The notes beneath the pieces are model-generated. The model was given only the letters and a program-made list of their open reading frames with translations, was not told the DNA's origin and searched no databases. DNA of 64,000 nucleotides from Mantamonas sphyraenae (lineage: Eukaryota > CRuMs > Mantamonadidae). Below, one piece after another: positions 1 through 12,133 of this stretch. The stretch's first letter is position 1; the number at the start of each line of letters is the position of its first letter. The stretch covers positions 161,578 to 225,577 of the forward strand of contig JAPMXV010000063.1 in NCBI GenBank assembly GCA_026936335.1. Reading direction: 5' to 3'. A program made the position numbers and the translations under genes.

Positions 1-3000
1 ACGCGCCTTGACTGCGCCCACTGTCTCGTGGATGCCAAACTGCGCGCTGAACGACTGGCCGGCCACGCTGCGCACCTGCACGTTGATCAGTGGGCCACGC
101 CAGTCCACACCGTGGCGCTGTAGCGGCGTGCAATCGTCGATGGCCCGGCAGTGAGCAGCCAACTTCAGGTCAAACTCGTCCAGGAAGGTCTTGAGCACGC
201 TCAGCGAGCGGCGGATCGGCAGTTCGTTGCTCGTCGATTGCGCCAGTGCCTTGCGCATGTTTTGCATGCAGCTGTGCACGTACTCTGCACGCTTGGCATC
301 CCTGTCCAGGCGCGCGTCCACACACTGGTGCAGCACGTTCAGCGTGGTGATGGCCGTGTTTCCAACCTCGGCATCTTCTGCGTTCAGTGCAATTTCCCAC
401 AGGTGATCCACGCCCATCAGCGAGTTGCTTGTCACGCGTGTGATCTCAGCCGTGTTGTCGTCGAAGCGCAGGTGCACGCGGTTCACATAGCGAAAGTAGT
501 AGATGAAGAAGCTCATGCCAGTGGAGGTCAGCGTGCGCACGTCCAGCGAACTCATCTTTTCCGTAAAGATGTACTCGGTGGTCTCATCTGAGAAAGGCGT
601 GCCCATTGTGTGTTGTCGCACACGCTCCAGCCAACCCAGGAACTGCTCCTGCTCGCGCACGTCCACCGCCTGGTTGACCAAGCACTGCCACAGCATGTCC
701 ACCTGCATGTCGTTCAGTTCCAGCTGCGAGTTGATCAGCACAAACTGCAGAAATTCCAGGCGTTCGTTCAGCTGGGCCTGGTGGTTGTGGCGCTTGCCCA
801 CGAGCAGCTTGCTGCCCAGATTTGTGCGTTCGTCCTCGCTCAGCGCCTGCACAGCTTTCGCTGCCTCTTCTTTGTACCACTGCAGGTCAAAGAAAAACTC
901 CTCGAGCAGGTTGTGCTTCTCCTCCAGGCCGACGATGACGTCGTCCTGCAGGATGAACTTTTGGCGTGGTTGGCCCTGCTGCGGCTGAGGCTGACGGAAC
1001 GGATAGCTCGTGAGGATGGTTTTGGCCACGCGCAGGGCAGCCACAACTGACTTGTGCTGGCCCAGGTTTTCCAGGCACAGCGCAAGGAACTTGTTGCGCT
1101 GCGAGTTGACCAGGGGATAGGCCATAAACTCTTGCAGGTGGTACAGGGCTGTGCCGGCGGCCGCTTCGGTGCACTCGCTCTCCTCCTGACCCAGCTTCCA
1201 CAGCAGGTCCAGGCCGTACCAGCGGAAATCGTCGAGCGCCACCTGCATGTTTGTCTGTGTGTTGATGCCATTCAGGGTGAAGTTGCGCACCATGTACAGC
1301 GAGGTCTGGTTGAACGAGCTCTCTTCCAGGGAGGCGATCTTGGGCCACAAGTAGTCAAGGTCGGGCACGCTGAGCGACATGGCCAGACGGTGGATCATGT
1401 CAAACACACTGTGTGCCACGGCCTCGTGCTTGCCCTGGAAGCAGTTCCAAAGGGCGTCCAGTTGCTCGTGCGTCAGGCAGTCGTGGATGGCATAAAACTC
1501 GGGCACAGCCACGGCGCGCTTGAGGATTTCCAGGTGCATGTTGGGGCCGATGAGATACTCAAAGATTTCGTGCTGTTGCAGCCACTGCAGCAGGTACTGC
1601 GAGTCGTAGCTGATGTTGAACAACTCAGGAAAGTTGTTGCGGTAGTTGTTCCTGTCCTGTGCCGTGCGCAGCTTGCTCTCCGTGTCCTCCTTGCTGCGGA
1701 TGCGCTGGATAAACTCGCAGATGTCGGCGATGCCCTGAAGGCGCTTGTTCATGATGTCCGAGTGGAACCAGCGACGCGCAAGCTCCAGTTTGAACTCGTC
1801 GATCATGCGGTTGGCCGTGACGCGGTCGCTCATGCGCATGTACAGCGACTGCATGTACATGGACACCTGGTTCAGGTCTTTCTTTTCCATCAGCTTCATC
1901 TCGACGTCGGACAGCCCCAGGATGCGTGGCAGCACCAGCGGCCGGAGCCTGTTCAGCAGAGGGATCAGCTCGGCGTCCTGCATGCACTCTTCGCACTGTG
2001 GGCAGACGTGCGTATGGTGGAATGTGTATATGGGTCAGTCGTGTCACGTGGTCCGTCGATGCCGTGGCTGTGTGCGCCACGTCGGGGCAAGCGCGAGAGT
2101 CGGGGGGGGAGAGAGGGGCAAACACAAACGCGCAAGAACGACACGTCGTCGACGCACTGCGTACGCGCATGCACGCGGCACGTGAACAACACAGGGTATG
2201 CGTGGCACATATGTGCAACCTACCGTGTAAAACGGGGCGACGAGGAGAGCGAGAAAGGCCGAGTTGGGCCTGGTTTCGGTGTTCTCGTCGGCGATGCGGG
2301 TCAGCAGAGTTTCAAAGCCACCCGCGTTGCCAAACGTGTTGAGGTTGATTAAATAGAACACAGAGGTGTCGTAGACGTCATTCTGTGGCACGGTGGTGTG
2401 TTGGGTGCGTGAGTGTGAGTGTGCGCCCCTGTGTGCGCGAGACACGTCCTGCTGCGCGAGAGGGAAAAACTGACCCCTGCGCCCGGCGCCAGAGCAAACA
2501 GACGCTCGCCCTCCTGCAAGGTCACAAAGCTCTCGTAGTTCTGTGCGGCACAAGGCAAGCGCCCCATCGATTGCGTCGTGATGCCTGTGTGTGTCAGTGT
2601 CCCTGTCCATGTGTCGTCGCTCCAAGGCGTCACGCGTGTTTGCGTGTTCGGCACGTGCGCACTTTTCTGATCACGTTCCCGCGCCTTCTTGCCAGCCCCT
2701 CCAAAACCCACCTGGTGCGTGCACTGTACCGTCCGCGTGTAAAAGTTGTTGCGCTGCTCGTCCAAGATGCGGCCCATCAGCTCGTACAACTCCAGCATGT
2801 CCAGCGGGGCCAGTGTCAACGTCAGCAGCAAGGCCTGGCTGACCACCACGTTCACCTGCACCACGAGCTCGTCCGAAAACGTCCTGCACACACGCAAACA
2901 CACGCATACACACACACACACCACACCAGGAGCCAAACGCACATGCGTCGGTGTCAGCAACACACGTCTCTGTGCACATCCCTTTGCCACACGCGCTCCT

Positions 3001-3359
3001 TGCGCTGCTTTTGCGCTCTGCGTCCGTCTCCCAAAACTCACGAGCGTCGCAGCAGCGCAGACACCAGGCGCGGCAACACCTTGCGCAGAAAGTCGTTCAT
3101 GTCTTTGTCCAGCGCAGCCGTCATGTCCAAGTCCTGTGCAAGCTGGATCCAAGACAGCAGCGTGTTCAGCTCATCCGTGGGCGCTTTGTCTGCGAGGCGC
3201 CCGTCTTTCGTTGTCAGTCGAATTCCCGCCACGTGGCCGCCTCCCTGCGCCTCACTGCGATGGATCGACACCCCGCACGCTCTTCCTTCTACACTCACCC
3301 GTCTTGAACGAGCGCTCCATGGACAAGTAGCCTGCCGTAAAAGGCAATTTGCTTGTCAT
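1..3359 (-). CDS. USP9X: USP9X/FAF-type ubiquitin hydrolase, N-terminal half (runs off window)
   Basis: This is the 5' part of a giant deubiquitinase gene; the catalytic domain lies beyond the left edge. Proposed exons are 3299–3359, 3042–3189, 2712–2883, 2475–2540, 2224–2382 and 1995 down to 1. The phases agree and give 867 residues so far. The start is MTSKLPFTAGYLSMERSF. The protein follows the USP9X helical scaffold: LINLNTFGNAGGFETLL near residue 160, GKHEAVAHSVFDMIHRLA, FRWYGLDLLWKL, RLEFLQFVLINSQLEL and a stretch ending INVQVRSVAGQSFSAQFG, which aligns with the ubiquitin-like domain of USP9X. Family members remove ubiquitin from trafficking and polarity proteins in the cytosol. The long last exon lacks its own start codon and stop inside the window. 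The alternative relative is USP24/USP34, but the order of motifs fits USP9X best. Confidence 0.85.
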
Positions 3360-3441
3360 TGCGGGCTGCGGTTCGGTTGGCGGCACAGGCGCGCGATGCT
3401 TCATTTTCCTTGGCCACACTCCACACTCAACTCATCCCCCG

Positions 3442-5803
3442 TCACGCACTCGTCTCCAACTCGACAGTCACATTTTCAACGCCTGCGTTGGCAAAGAGGG
3501 TGTTGACGCGTTGCAGGATAGCACGCTGGTCAACACCAGACGCAACTTCCAGCTTGAGCGAGCCCACCATTTCCTGGTCCTTAAACACCCACAAGTGCGG
3601 GTTCTCGTAGCTCAACACCCCTTCAATCTGCGAAACCTTGGATAGCAGCCTGCTGAGCGCCCCCTCCATGTGCGGAGGCGTGCGCTGCAGCAACACCTGT
3701 GCGCTCTGTGACAGCAACGGCAGCGCAGAGCCAAAGATAAGCACGCCAATAATCATGGAGCAGATGGGATCGGCAATCATCCAGCCGTAGTGTTCGATCA
3801 GCAGCGAGCTGATGATCACTCCTACGCTACCCAAGGTGTCTGCCAGCACGTGCAGGAAGATGCCGTACATGTTTTCGTTGTGGTGATGATGATGATGTCC
3901 ATGGTCGTGGTCGTGGTCGTGATCGTGGCCATGATCGTGGCTGTGATCGTGGCTGTGATCGTGGCCGTGGTCGTGGCCGTGGTCGTGGCCGTGGTGATGA
4001 TGGTGGTCGTGGAACGCAAACAGGCCCACCAGGTTGACCAGGAAGCCACCGACACTCACCAACAACAGCCGCTCGGTCGTCACCTCGGGTGGTTCCATGA
4101 ACCGCTCAAACGACTCGTAGATGACCGTGACCGCAACAAAGACAAGGAACACCGCGTTGACAAAGCCAGACAACACCTCGTATCTCCCGTACCCGTACGT
4201 ATAGGTTGCGTTTGGCTTCCACTGCGACATGACTGCTGCGTACAGCGCAATGGCCAGGGCGGTGCAGTCAAACAGCATGTGTGCAGCGTCGGAAATCAGG
4301 CCCAGCGAATTGGTCCAGATGCCGTAGATAAATTCGATAAACATGAAGGCCAGGTTGACCAACAAAAAGTAAAAGATGCTGCGGCTCTTTTCGTTGTCCA
4401 CAATGTTGCGGACCACCGACACAAACACGGTCCAAGGCGAGCGTTCCGTGGCGGCGGAGTAGAACACGCCCTTGCTGCCTGCGTTGGGCAGCACATTGCC
4501 ACGCTGGGCAAACACCAAATGGAAGCCATACAACAGCAGGCCAAACGACACCAGCAGCAGACCCGACTTGTGTGAACCGCCGGCACACTGCTCCAGCAGG
4601 ACCGCCGTCGCAAACGACGCCCCAAGCGCAATCTTGATGATCCCACCCATGGACAGGTACGCAGCCACCACGGCCTCCAGATACAGCTCCGATACGACCA
4701 CAAAGGCCACAGACAGGACCAGCGCCAGCAGAAACGAGCTCGACCACAGCCTCGCGCGTACCTCGACGTCCGTCTGCACGCTCAGGTGTCAGTCTCATCA
4801 CTCAGGCTCTCCATCTGCCTCTCTCTCCATCTCTCGCTCATGATCCCATGTGTGTGTGTGTGTTGTTGTGTGACATGCCTGCCTCGCTTACCATAAAGTA
4901 CTGCACGAAGCCGACGGGTGCGCTGATGACCGTAGCTGCACACATGGCCAGTACATACAACCTGCGCATGCCACCAATGTCTGCAGAGAGCAGACGCGAC
5001 GCGTTCTTGCGCACAATGGTGAGGATGGTGGCAATGAGGAAGCAAAAAATGCCCGCCGTGGTGGGAGACATTTGCAGCAGCGCAAATTGCACCTCTTGGC
5101 TCTCGGCCACGCTCGGATGCGTGATATCTGCCTGCGTGGAGGTGTCCACAGATGCGTCGACGGTCGCAGGTGCTGCCACTGCACTCACGGTGGCGTTCTT
5201 TGCGCTCGCCAGCTGCGTAGCGGCCGTTGACGTGGCAGCTCCGCCTCCCCCGCCAAAGAGCATCGTGCTGTAGGCCAGCAAAATCAGCACCGTGCCCTGC
5301 AACTGGAGGTGTACAAGACCACCCGACGGTGGCTCTGTGTCAGTGTCATCGATGGTCAAGTGGACGGCATGTTGCTGTGGCTGTTGCACACTCACCTTGG
5401 TAGACGTGGAGCCGGCAAAGTTGACCACGACGCCCGCGACACACATGAGGGCAACGTCGGAAAAGTCCATGAGCACCGTGCGCACAGGGCCGCTGAACTG
5501 CAGACCCAGGTGCCAAAAGTAGAACGTAGCAACCATGAGCAATCCATGGATGGCCACACGCACCCACTGCTTGCTGGACACCTTTGTAAACAGGCTGAAG
5601 GGCCGTTCGAGGACCAGCAGCACAAGTGTGGAGAAGAACAGCAGCAGCGACAGGTACACCGACAACGGGAACCACACCACCGTGTTGCCCTCGCCTGTGC
5701 CGCTCAGGAAATGCAGCACAAAGAAGATGGCCACCGCTCGCAGCGCCTTGGATAGCGTCAGGGCGATGGGCCAGCGCGAGTTTTTCTTGCTCGTGGTTTG
5801 CAT
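3442..5803 (-). CDS. SLC30A5: ZnT5/Msc2-type zinc transporter
   Basis: Three exons (5396–5803, 4892–5302, 3442–4773) encode 716 residues. The first two exons carry the extra hydrophobic N-terminal half that distinguishes ZnT5 from other cation diffusion facilitators, including a [15 protein letters not shown] stretch. Exon 3 is the CDF domain proper, with [19 protein letters not shown] (HxxxD zinc site), [14 protein letters not shown] and [13 protein letters not shown] (second HxxxD site). Between the transmembrane helices is a His/Asp loop of repeated HDHG units, encoded around 3887–4015. Known members move zinc from cytosol into the early secretory pathway in exchange for protons, supplying zinc-dependent ectoenzymes. 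The acceptor of exon 3 is chosen as the only AG that keeps phase. The 3' end lies 83 nt from the start of the USP9X gene. Confidence 0.93.
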
Positions 5804-5879
5804 TTCTCCTGGGCTGCGCTGCGCATGGGTCAACGCCGCACACAGGCACACACACATAACACCGCACGCACACTCCTCT

Positions 5880-8800
5880 TTACGCCAGTTTGTTGTACAG
5901 GTCCCTGTAAATCTTGCCTTGGCGCGCCTTGCCGCGGAGATACAGCAAAGATTGGCGCAGGTAGGTGGTCTCCACCACTCCGGAATCGTACGCCAGACGG
6001 AACAGGCGCAAGGCCATCTGTGCGGCCGGCTGCGACATCTGCGCGTGCGCAAGCATGTAGTTGAACAAATCCAGGGCGCACTCCGCCTCTGCACGCAGCC
6101 TTTCCTGATCTTGCGTGTCTTCGCCAATGTCCGAGATGTGCGTCAGGATCTTGTCGAAAATGGTCTGCATGAGCTCTTCCAGCTCGTCGGCAAACGACTG
6201 ATCGCCTGCGTACAGGACGTCGTTCGAGTCCACGCGCTCGACGTGGTATGGCAGCTGCGCCTGGTAGAAGGACGACAACAGCGCCAGGGTGTGCATAAAA
6301 ATCTGGATCTTGGCGTCCGAGTGAGCCTTCCACTGGTAGGCTTCGACCACGTTGAGGAAGCCCCTCGTCATGTACAGCGGGCCCTGCTCCGGGTGTCCCG
6401 GCACCACCACCAGCAGCGACAGGAACGACTTGAGGAAAGTCACCAGACGAGCCTCTGTCTCAATGACCCCAATGCCCGACGGCGAAGGCATGACCGACGG
6501 CACGTCGGGCACAAGTGTAATCGCCGCTTTGAGAAACGCGTCTGCCTGCGACAGGCTCATGTTCACCAGTGACACCTGGGCACCTAGCTGGTAGAGGTAG
6601 AGACGCGAAAACACGTTGTCCATCGACGGGATGGTGATGTAGCAGTACGCGAGGCAAGCACGCGCAAAGTTTGCCGTTTTGCGCGTGTGTTTGCCTCGCG
6701 TCAGGCTGTGCGCTTGCATGGCCAGCGAGGCCACCCCGTGCACCAGCTCTCCCTTGACTGCGTCCAAGTTGGCGTACGCCTGCCTGCAGTCCACGTAAAA
6801 ACTCAGCTTGCCCTCCAAATCCGTGCCAAAGTCGATTTTGCGGATGAAAGCAATGATGAGGGCGGAGATCTGGCGGACCTCGTCCTTGAAGCTCATGGAG
6901 TTGATGGTCTCGTGGAGGGCCTTGGAGATGTCAAACATGGCCTGGATCTGCACGGGGTCAAACGTGACCTCTGCGTAGGTGCCAAAGTGTGCGAGCACGC
7001 GCTTGTACACCTCGATTTTTGTTTCGCCCTCGAGCAGGTCGAGGATGGGCATGAACTTGGACATGCTGAAGATCTTGCTAAAGTCGTGGTAGTGCACAAG
7101 CACCTTGTTGATGACAGACTGCAGCCGCTCCTGGTAGTCTTTGAAGGCCTTGTCCTTGACAACGCGCTTGTACAGGCCGGAAAGGAGGATGTTGGCATCC
7201 TTGTGGCTGAGGTAACGCAGCGGGTACTCGATGTACGTGTCTGCAATGGGCACAAACACCTCTGGGTCTGAGATCTTGTTGACAGTCTTCCACACCTGGT
7301 TGAGGATCTCGAGGCGGTCCTCTTCGGGGGGCGGCGAGAGGCACAGGTGGATCCCGAGGGTGTTGAAGAGCTCGTGCTTGGGGAAAGTATCTGTTTCCGC
7401 GTCTGCAATCAGGGTGCATAGGTTCTGTGCGTTGTTGCTAATCCAGGGCGAGGGGAAGCTCTGGATGATGGAGTTGAGGACCATGGCGTTCTTGGTGAAC
7501 TTGCGGTAGTTTTTGAGCACTTGAAAAAGGATCTTCTTGGGCGACTTGTAGGCGATGCACTGGAGCATCCACTCTGCGGCAGGCTGGTACAGGGTCAGGT
7601 AGGTGTCCATGTCGCATTGCCTGCGCGCAAGGTAGCTTGAGAAGCGCGGGTGGTCGAGCTGGCGCAGGGTGAAGAGGTAGTCGTTGAAGTTGTGGACGAG
7701 GTAGTCCTTGACGTCGGGGCACACCTGGTGGCCCTTGCGTGCAAGGTAGCAGCGAGCGTAGGCGGCCACGAGCGGGTCGCCGACGCCTCGAATCATGGAG
7801 GCGATGCGCTGCAGGGCGTTGACGTACTCGGTGTCGGAGTAGAAGCGGTAGCACTCGAGGATAGCCAGCTCGACGTAGAGGCGAGGCAGGAGTTCGCGGA
7901 TGCTTGCGATTTTGTAGAACCAGTTGCGGCAGGTCTCCTTGGCGTGGGAGTTGACCATGCTTGCGGTAAAGTCGTCGGGCAGGGGCTTTCGCTCGCCCGT
8001 GTGTGGGTTCTCGATGCTTGCGCGCGACTTGATGCGGTTGAACACGAGGGTGCCAAAGGTTTCGAGGATCTCTGTGATCAGCACAAACTGGGACGGGTAG
8101 AACTTGATGACGTCTGTGTTGCCCAGCAGCTTGGCGGCCTGGATGGCCATCTTGAGGGAGGTAACCTTGTCGTCGTGGGTCCATGCCGAGCGCAGCTCGT
8201 CGTTGAGGGACTCGATGTGTGAGACGTACTCGTTTTGTGACAACTCCATGTACTTCTTCTCCGTGTCCTCCTTCTCTTCCAGCTGCTCCAGGCGCGACTT
8301 GACCTTGTCGACGTTGACCTTGGCTGTGTAGGCAAGGGCAAGGGGGATGGGGGGAGGTTCATGGAGGTCGGGATCGAGCGTGTGGCACGGAGGTGAGGGG
8401 AGCTGTGGCGTGAGCAAAGGGAGGGAATTTTGGGTTCGGGGCGACGGGGGTGGGGTTTGGGGCGGGCGCACAGGAAGACGGAGCAAGGAAACGTACGGTT
8501 GGCAGCCTCGTCATCGGGAATAAAGTTGACTTGGATGGCGAGGAGGTCGGAGGTGGTGTACTTGTTGAGAATGGCCGACTTGCGTGTCTTCCACGGCACA
8601 AAGTCTTCCTCGTACTCGAGCTTGGAGACGGTGTGGGCAAGGGCGGTGGCGTCTGTCACAGCCTGGACATGGTCGGCAGAGAGGGCAGCGACCCCAGTGA
8701 GTGGGGCACTGTCCTTGGCCTTGAGTGCGCTGAGAGGGTCGATGGCGTCGTTGGAGGAGGCGCCAGCCGAAGAGAGAGGGTCAAAGTCGGCGGCTGCCGA

Positions 8801-9124
8801 GCTGCTGCTGCTGCTGCTGCTGCTGCCACTGCTGCCGCCACCCAGCTGCACGCCACCACCCAGTTTCTTGGTCTTGCGCTTGCCCTTGGAGGCGCCCTTT
8901 GTGTCGCTGGAAGAGACAGCGGAGGAGGAGGAGGAGCCAGCGCCCTGGTCAGCCTCCTGGTCTGCGCCACCTTCCTCCGCCAGCTCTTCTGCAGACAGCT
9001 TCATCATGGAACGACGCAGCGGATGGTCCTTTGTGCGACTGCCCTGCATGCTGGCAGCGACGAGTTCTGCCTCGTACTCACGTGCAATCGGGATCCAGCG
9101 CTTAGGCTTCTCCTTGCTTGGCAT
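5880..9124 (-). CDS. VPS35L: VPS35L, retriever complex subunit
   Basis: Two exons (8497–9124 and 5880–8323) give 1023 residues, the usual size for VPS35L (C16orf62). Exon 1 has a low-complexity Ser-rich stretch, a DPLS repeat region and the conserved VPWKTRKSAILNKYTTSDLL element. Exon 2 is the alpha-solenoid, with FYPSQFVLITEILETFGTLV, AKETCRNWFYKIASIRELLPRLYVE (split), MIRGVGDPLVAAYAR, NFARACLAYCYITIPSMD and VDSNDVLYAGDQSF. All match VPS35L rather than retromer VPS35. Retriever recycles cargo such as integrins from endosomes together with the CCC and WASH complexes. Start MPSKEKPKRW is preferred; another in-frame ATG lies at 9163. It is transcribed divergently from the NDR kinase. Confidence 0.93.
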
Positions 9125-9295
9125 GTTTGCGTGGATGGGCCAGGGGGAGTGGCGGATGAACATGGACGGACGATGGCCAGGAATGGAAGGAAGGCTGATA
9201 TGGAGGAGGGCAGGAGTGTGTGAGTGTGTGTGAGTGTGCGTGTGTGTGTGTGCAACAACAGGTGCATGGGTTGGCCCAGCAAAAACCCTGCGGCC
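9125..9295. promoter_or_regulatory. VPS35L/NDR kinase divergent spacer
   Basis: This 171-nt spacer separates the start codons of two divergent genes and must hold both promoters. It contains a GT-rich purine/pyrimidine-alternating tract at about 9215–9252. No TATA box is evident. If the kinase starts at the upstream ATG (9266), the spacer shrinks to 141 nt. Function is inferred from position only. Confidence 0.4.
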
Positions 9296-11510
9296 ATGTC
9301 CTCGAACGAAGGTGAAGAAGACGTGCAGCACGATCGTGTGAATGCAACCAAGTACTACATCAAGAATTACTACGACAAGCTGTACTCGGATATCCAGCAG
9401 CGCGAACTGAGGTGAGTGGCACTCGGAAATCATGCCTGCGCAGCACACGCGGTGACGTGAATGGGCCAAAGTGGAGATACAAACGGCTGCTCTCGCCTCT
9501 GTGCATGTATATGGGTGTGAAATGCGAGGGCGATGACATAAATGCCTTGTCGTGGCCGGAGGTGGTGCGGATGCATGTTTGCGCACTTCCTGCGCGCGCA
9601 TCGAGAAGGCTCCGGACAGGCGGGCTATGGTCATCATGAGCCCAGGGTGCCGTTGATGAGCCCACATGTTCATAGCATTGGGTGGACAGGGTGGATATGT
9701 GACGCAGGAGCACAAGGAGGGGGCGGCGAGGCCGTGTCTCTCCTGTCGTGCGTTTTCCACGCGCACAAATTTGTGCGATCCCTCCTCCGCGCGGAGATGG
9801 CTGACACAGAGACACGACGGCACGTTTGCTGCTTCCTGGGCGCACGTGGGATGTCCTGGTGCTATGTGGCGGCTGCACACACAGGCGACAGGAGCTGGAA
9901 GATGCGATGCAGCAGAGTGAACTTACGGAAGAGGAACGCGATCGGCTGCTGAGCGTGTACCTGGAGAAGGAAAGCGAGTACATGCGGCTGAAGCGCAAGA
10001 AGATGACTATTGCCGACTTTCAGACCCTCAAGGTGATCGGCAAGGGCAGCTTTGGCGAGGTGAGTGCTTTTTGCCGAGAGCGGCCAGCTTTTCGGTTGGA
10101 GGGCGAGTTTCTCGACGACACAACAAGAGTGTTTCCCCGCGCGATAGAGCGGTGTGCAATGGGCGCGAGCTCACTGTGGCTCACACACGCATGCAAACAC
10201 ATACGTTTACACACATAAACACGCGCACGCACAGGTTCGTCTCGTGAAAGACAAGGAGACGGGCGAAGTGTTTGCCCTGAAGAAAATGAGCAAAGAAGCT
10301 ATGATCGAACAAAAGCAGGTGAGTGGCCACACGGGGACGGGGTAGAACGCACACCACGTGCAAACGCAACATGGGCGTGTGTTGCAGTCGCGTGCATGTG
10401 CATGTGGCGTGGCTCTGCGTGAGGGATGTGGAAAAAGGGTGGAACGTGCAGCTGTAACCCTGATCAGTTGGGCGGACGCACACTCACACGGCACGCACGG
10501 CACAACTAAAGATCAACAACATCCGCAACGAACGCGACATCATGACCATGTTCAACGACAACCCGTGGGTGGTGACACTGTACTACAGCTTCCAGGACAA
10601 CGACTTTCTGTACTTTGTGATGGAGTACTACCCCGGCGGCGACCTGTGGAACCTGCTGCAGAACACAGGGCTGAGCGAGGACGAGATCCGCTTCTACTTG
10701 GCCGAGGTGGTGCTGTCCATCGACAGCATCCACCAGATGCAGTACTTCCACCGCGATCTGAAACCGGAGAACATCCTGTTTGACCGCGACGGCCACATCA
10801 AGCTGGCAGACTTTGGCCTGTGCAAACCTGTGGGTGAACAGCACGAGCCACTGATCAACTCGCTTAAGGACAAGGAGGCGCGGGAAAAGGTGGCCAAGGC
10901 GCACGAAAACACCTCCACAAAGTACAAAATCGACACGTGGCGCAAGCAGCGCAAGGAGATGGCCTTTTCGGTGGTGGGCACGCCTGGATACGCGGCGCCA
11001 GAGGTTATGTACGAAACGGGCTACGGCAAGGAGTGCGACTGGTGGTCGCTGGGCGTGATGTTCTTTGAGATGCTGTTTGGGTACCATCCATTCCACGCCG
11101 ACAACATCGAGGAGCTGTGCATCAATGTGCTCAACTGGAAGACGACGCTGAAGTTTCCCAGCGACATCGAGGTGACGGAGGAGGCCAAGGACATGTTGAC
11201 GGGCCTGATCTGCGATGCCAAGGAGCGTCTCACCGTGGACGACATCAAGGCGCACCCGTTCTTTGAGGGAGTTCCCTGGGACGAGATCCGGTACTTGGAC
11301 CCGCCGTTCATCCCACGTGTGCAGAACATCACCGACACCACGTACTTTGGCGAGTTTGCCGACGAGGAGGTCGAAGACGACGACGAGCTGAGCGAAGAGA
11401 ACACCACTCCGCGCTACAAGCAGATGGATGGCGATCAGATGGCATGGGTGGGATTCACCTACAAGAGGTTCGACGCCGTTATGGACAAGCAGACGCGCAT
11501 GGATGGGTGA
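9296..11510 (+). CDS. STK38: NDR/LATS-class AGC kinase
   Basis: Exons 9296–9411, 9885–10059, 10235–10318 and 10512–11510 give 457 residues. An in-frame ATG at 9266 would add 10. The N-terminal S100B/MOB-binding region (YYDKLYSDIQQRELRRQEL across the first splice) matches NDR. Kinase motifs follow: IGKGSFGEV, ALKKM lysine, FHRDLKPENIL and ADFGLCK, then the long NDR-specific insert before AFSVVGTPGYAAPE, which holds the autophosphorylated serine, and the hydrophobic motif WVGFTYKRF with its regulatory threonine. NDR kinases are activated by Ste20 kinases with MOB1 and control cytokinesis, polarity and centrosome or flagellum duplication. An MST-like kinase sits 12 kb downstream. The first intron (473 nt) is the longest I could define in the window. 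Confidence 0.93.
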
Positions 11511-11574
11511 GGAGGAGAGGAGACAACAACAAGCCGACTGCGCCGCGGCCACCAAGAAAGCAACGTTTGAAACC

Positions 11575-12062
11575 ATGGAGAGTGTTAGTGAGTTGAACAG
11601 ACGGGATGGGATGGCAGTCAACGTTGGGTTGGGTTGGATGGGTATGTGCTGACTCTTGGGATGGGTGTGTCGTTCTCTGTGTTGCGTGTGTGATTGGCAC
11701 CAGACCCGCACGCTGAGCAGCAAAAGGTAGGTGCTCAATGAGCCACACCAAACGGGCCCATGTGTTGAAGGCACACACAGCCCAGGGAGGGAGGGTGGCC
11801 ACGGGGTGAGTGTGTGCGTGTTTTGTGAGTGGACGAGACGCTGACGGGTGGCCGTTTGGCGGATTTTCGCGCTTTTTGGCGCGCGCACGCACAGGTCCTC
11901 ATTGAGCGCATCATCATGAGCGTGGAAAAGATGAACGAGGTTGTGGACGAGGTGAACAACGAGATGGGCAAGCTGGAGCCGTATGTGGACGACATCCGAA
12001 CAGTGAACGAGCTGTGGTCGCGCTACAACCGCAACGTCGACTTTCAGCTGCGCTCGCTTTGA
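11575..12062 (+). CDS. DAD4: DASH/Dam1 complex subunit Dad4
   Basis: This very small gene has three exons (11575–11587, 11704–11726, 11895–12062), a total of 67 residues against about 72 in yeast Dad4. The joined start reads MESVNPHAEQQ, close to the yeast MENPHEQ start, followed by IERIIMSVEKMNEVVDEVNNE and SRYNRNVDFQL, the Dad4 helical pattern. Donor GTGAGT at 11588 is preferred; an alternative GTGTTA donor at 11582 is also in phase and drops two residues. DASH rings couple kinetochores to microtubule plus ends. The complex is best known from fungi, with scattered reports outside them. Splitting 12 codons over two micro-exons makes this gene easy to miss in automatic annotation. Confidence 0.8.
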
Positions 12063-12133
12063 GTGTGTGGCGCATGCATGCCAAAGGACAGGTGCGGTGA
12101 CAAATGTACAAACCCGTTGATTGAACTGGCTGC

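Noticed and set aside
1054..2352. 432-residue open frame on the plus strand
   Set aside because: It lies antisense to the USP9X exon, whose own frame aligns with the family throughout. The antisense frame is His/Val/Leu-rich shadow coding caused by strong codon bias.
3886..4015. CRISPR-like or satellite array
   Set aside because: The short-period repeats encode HDHG units in frame and have no spacer structure.
3790..4575. Frame with [18 protein letters not shown] repeats
   Set aside because: It is antisense to the His/Asp loop of the zinc transporter.
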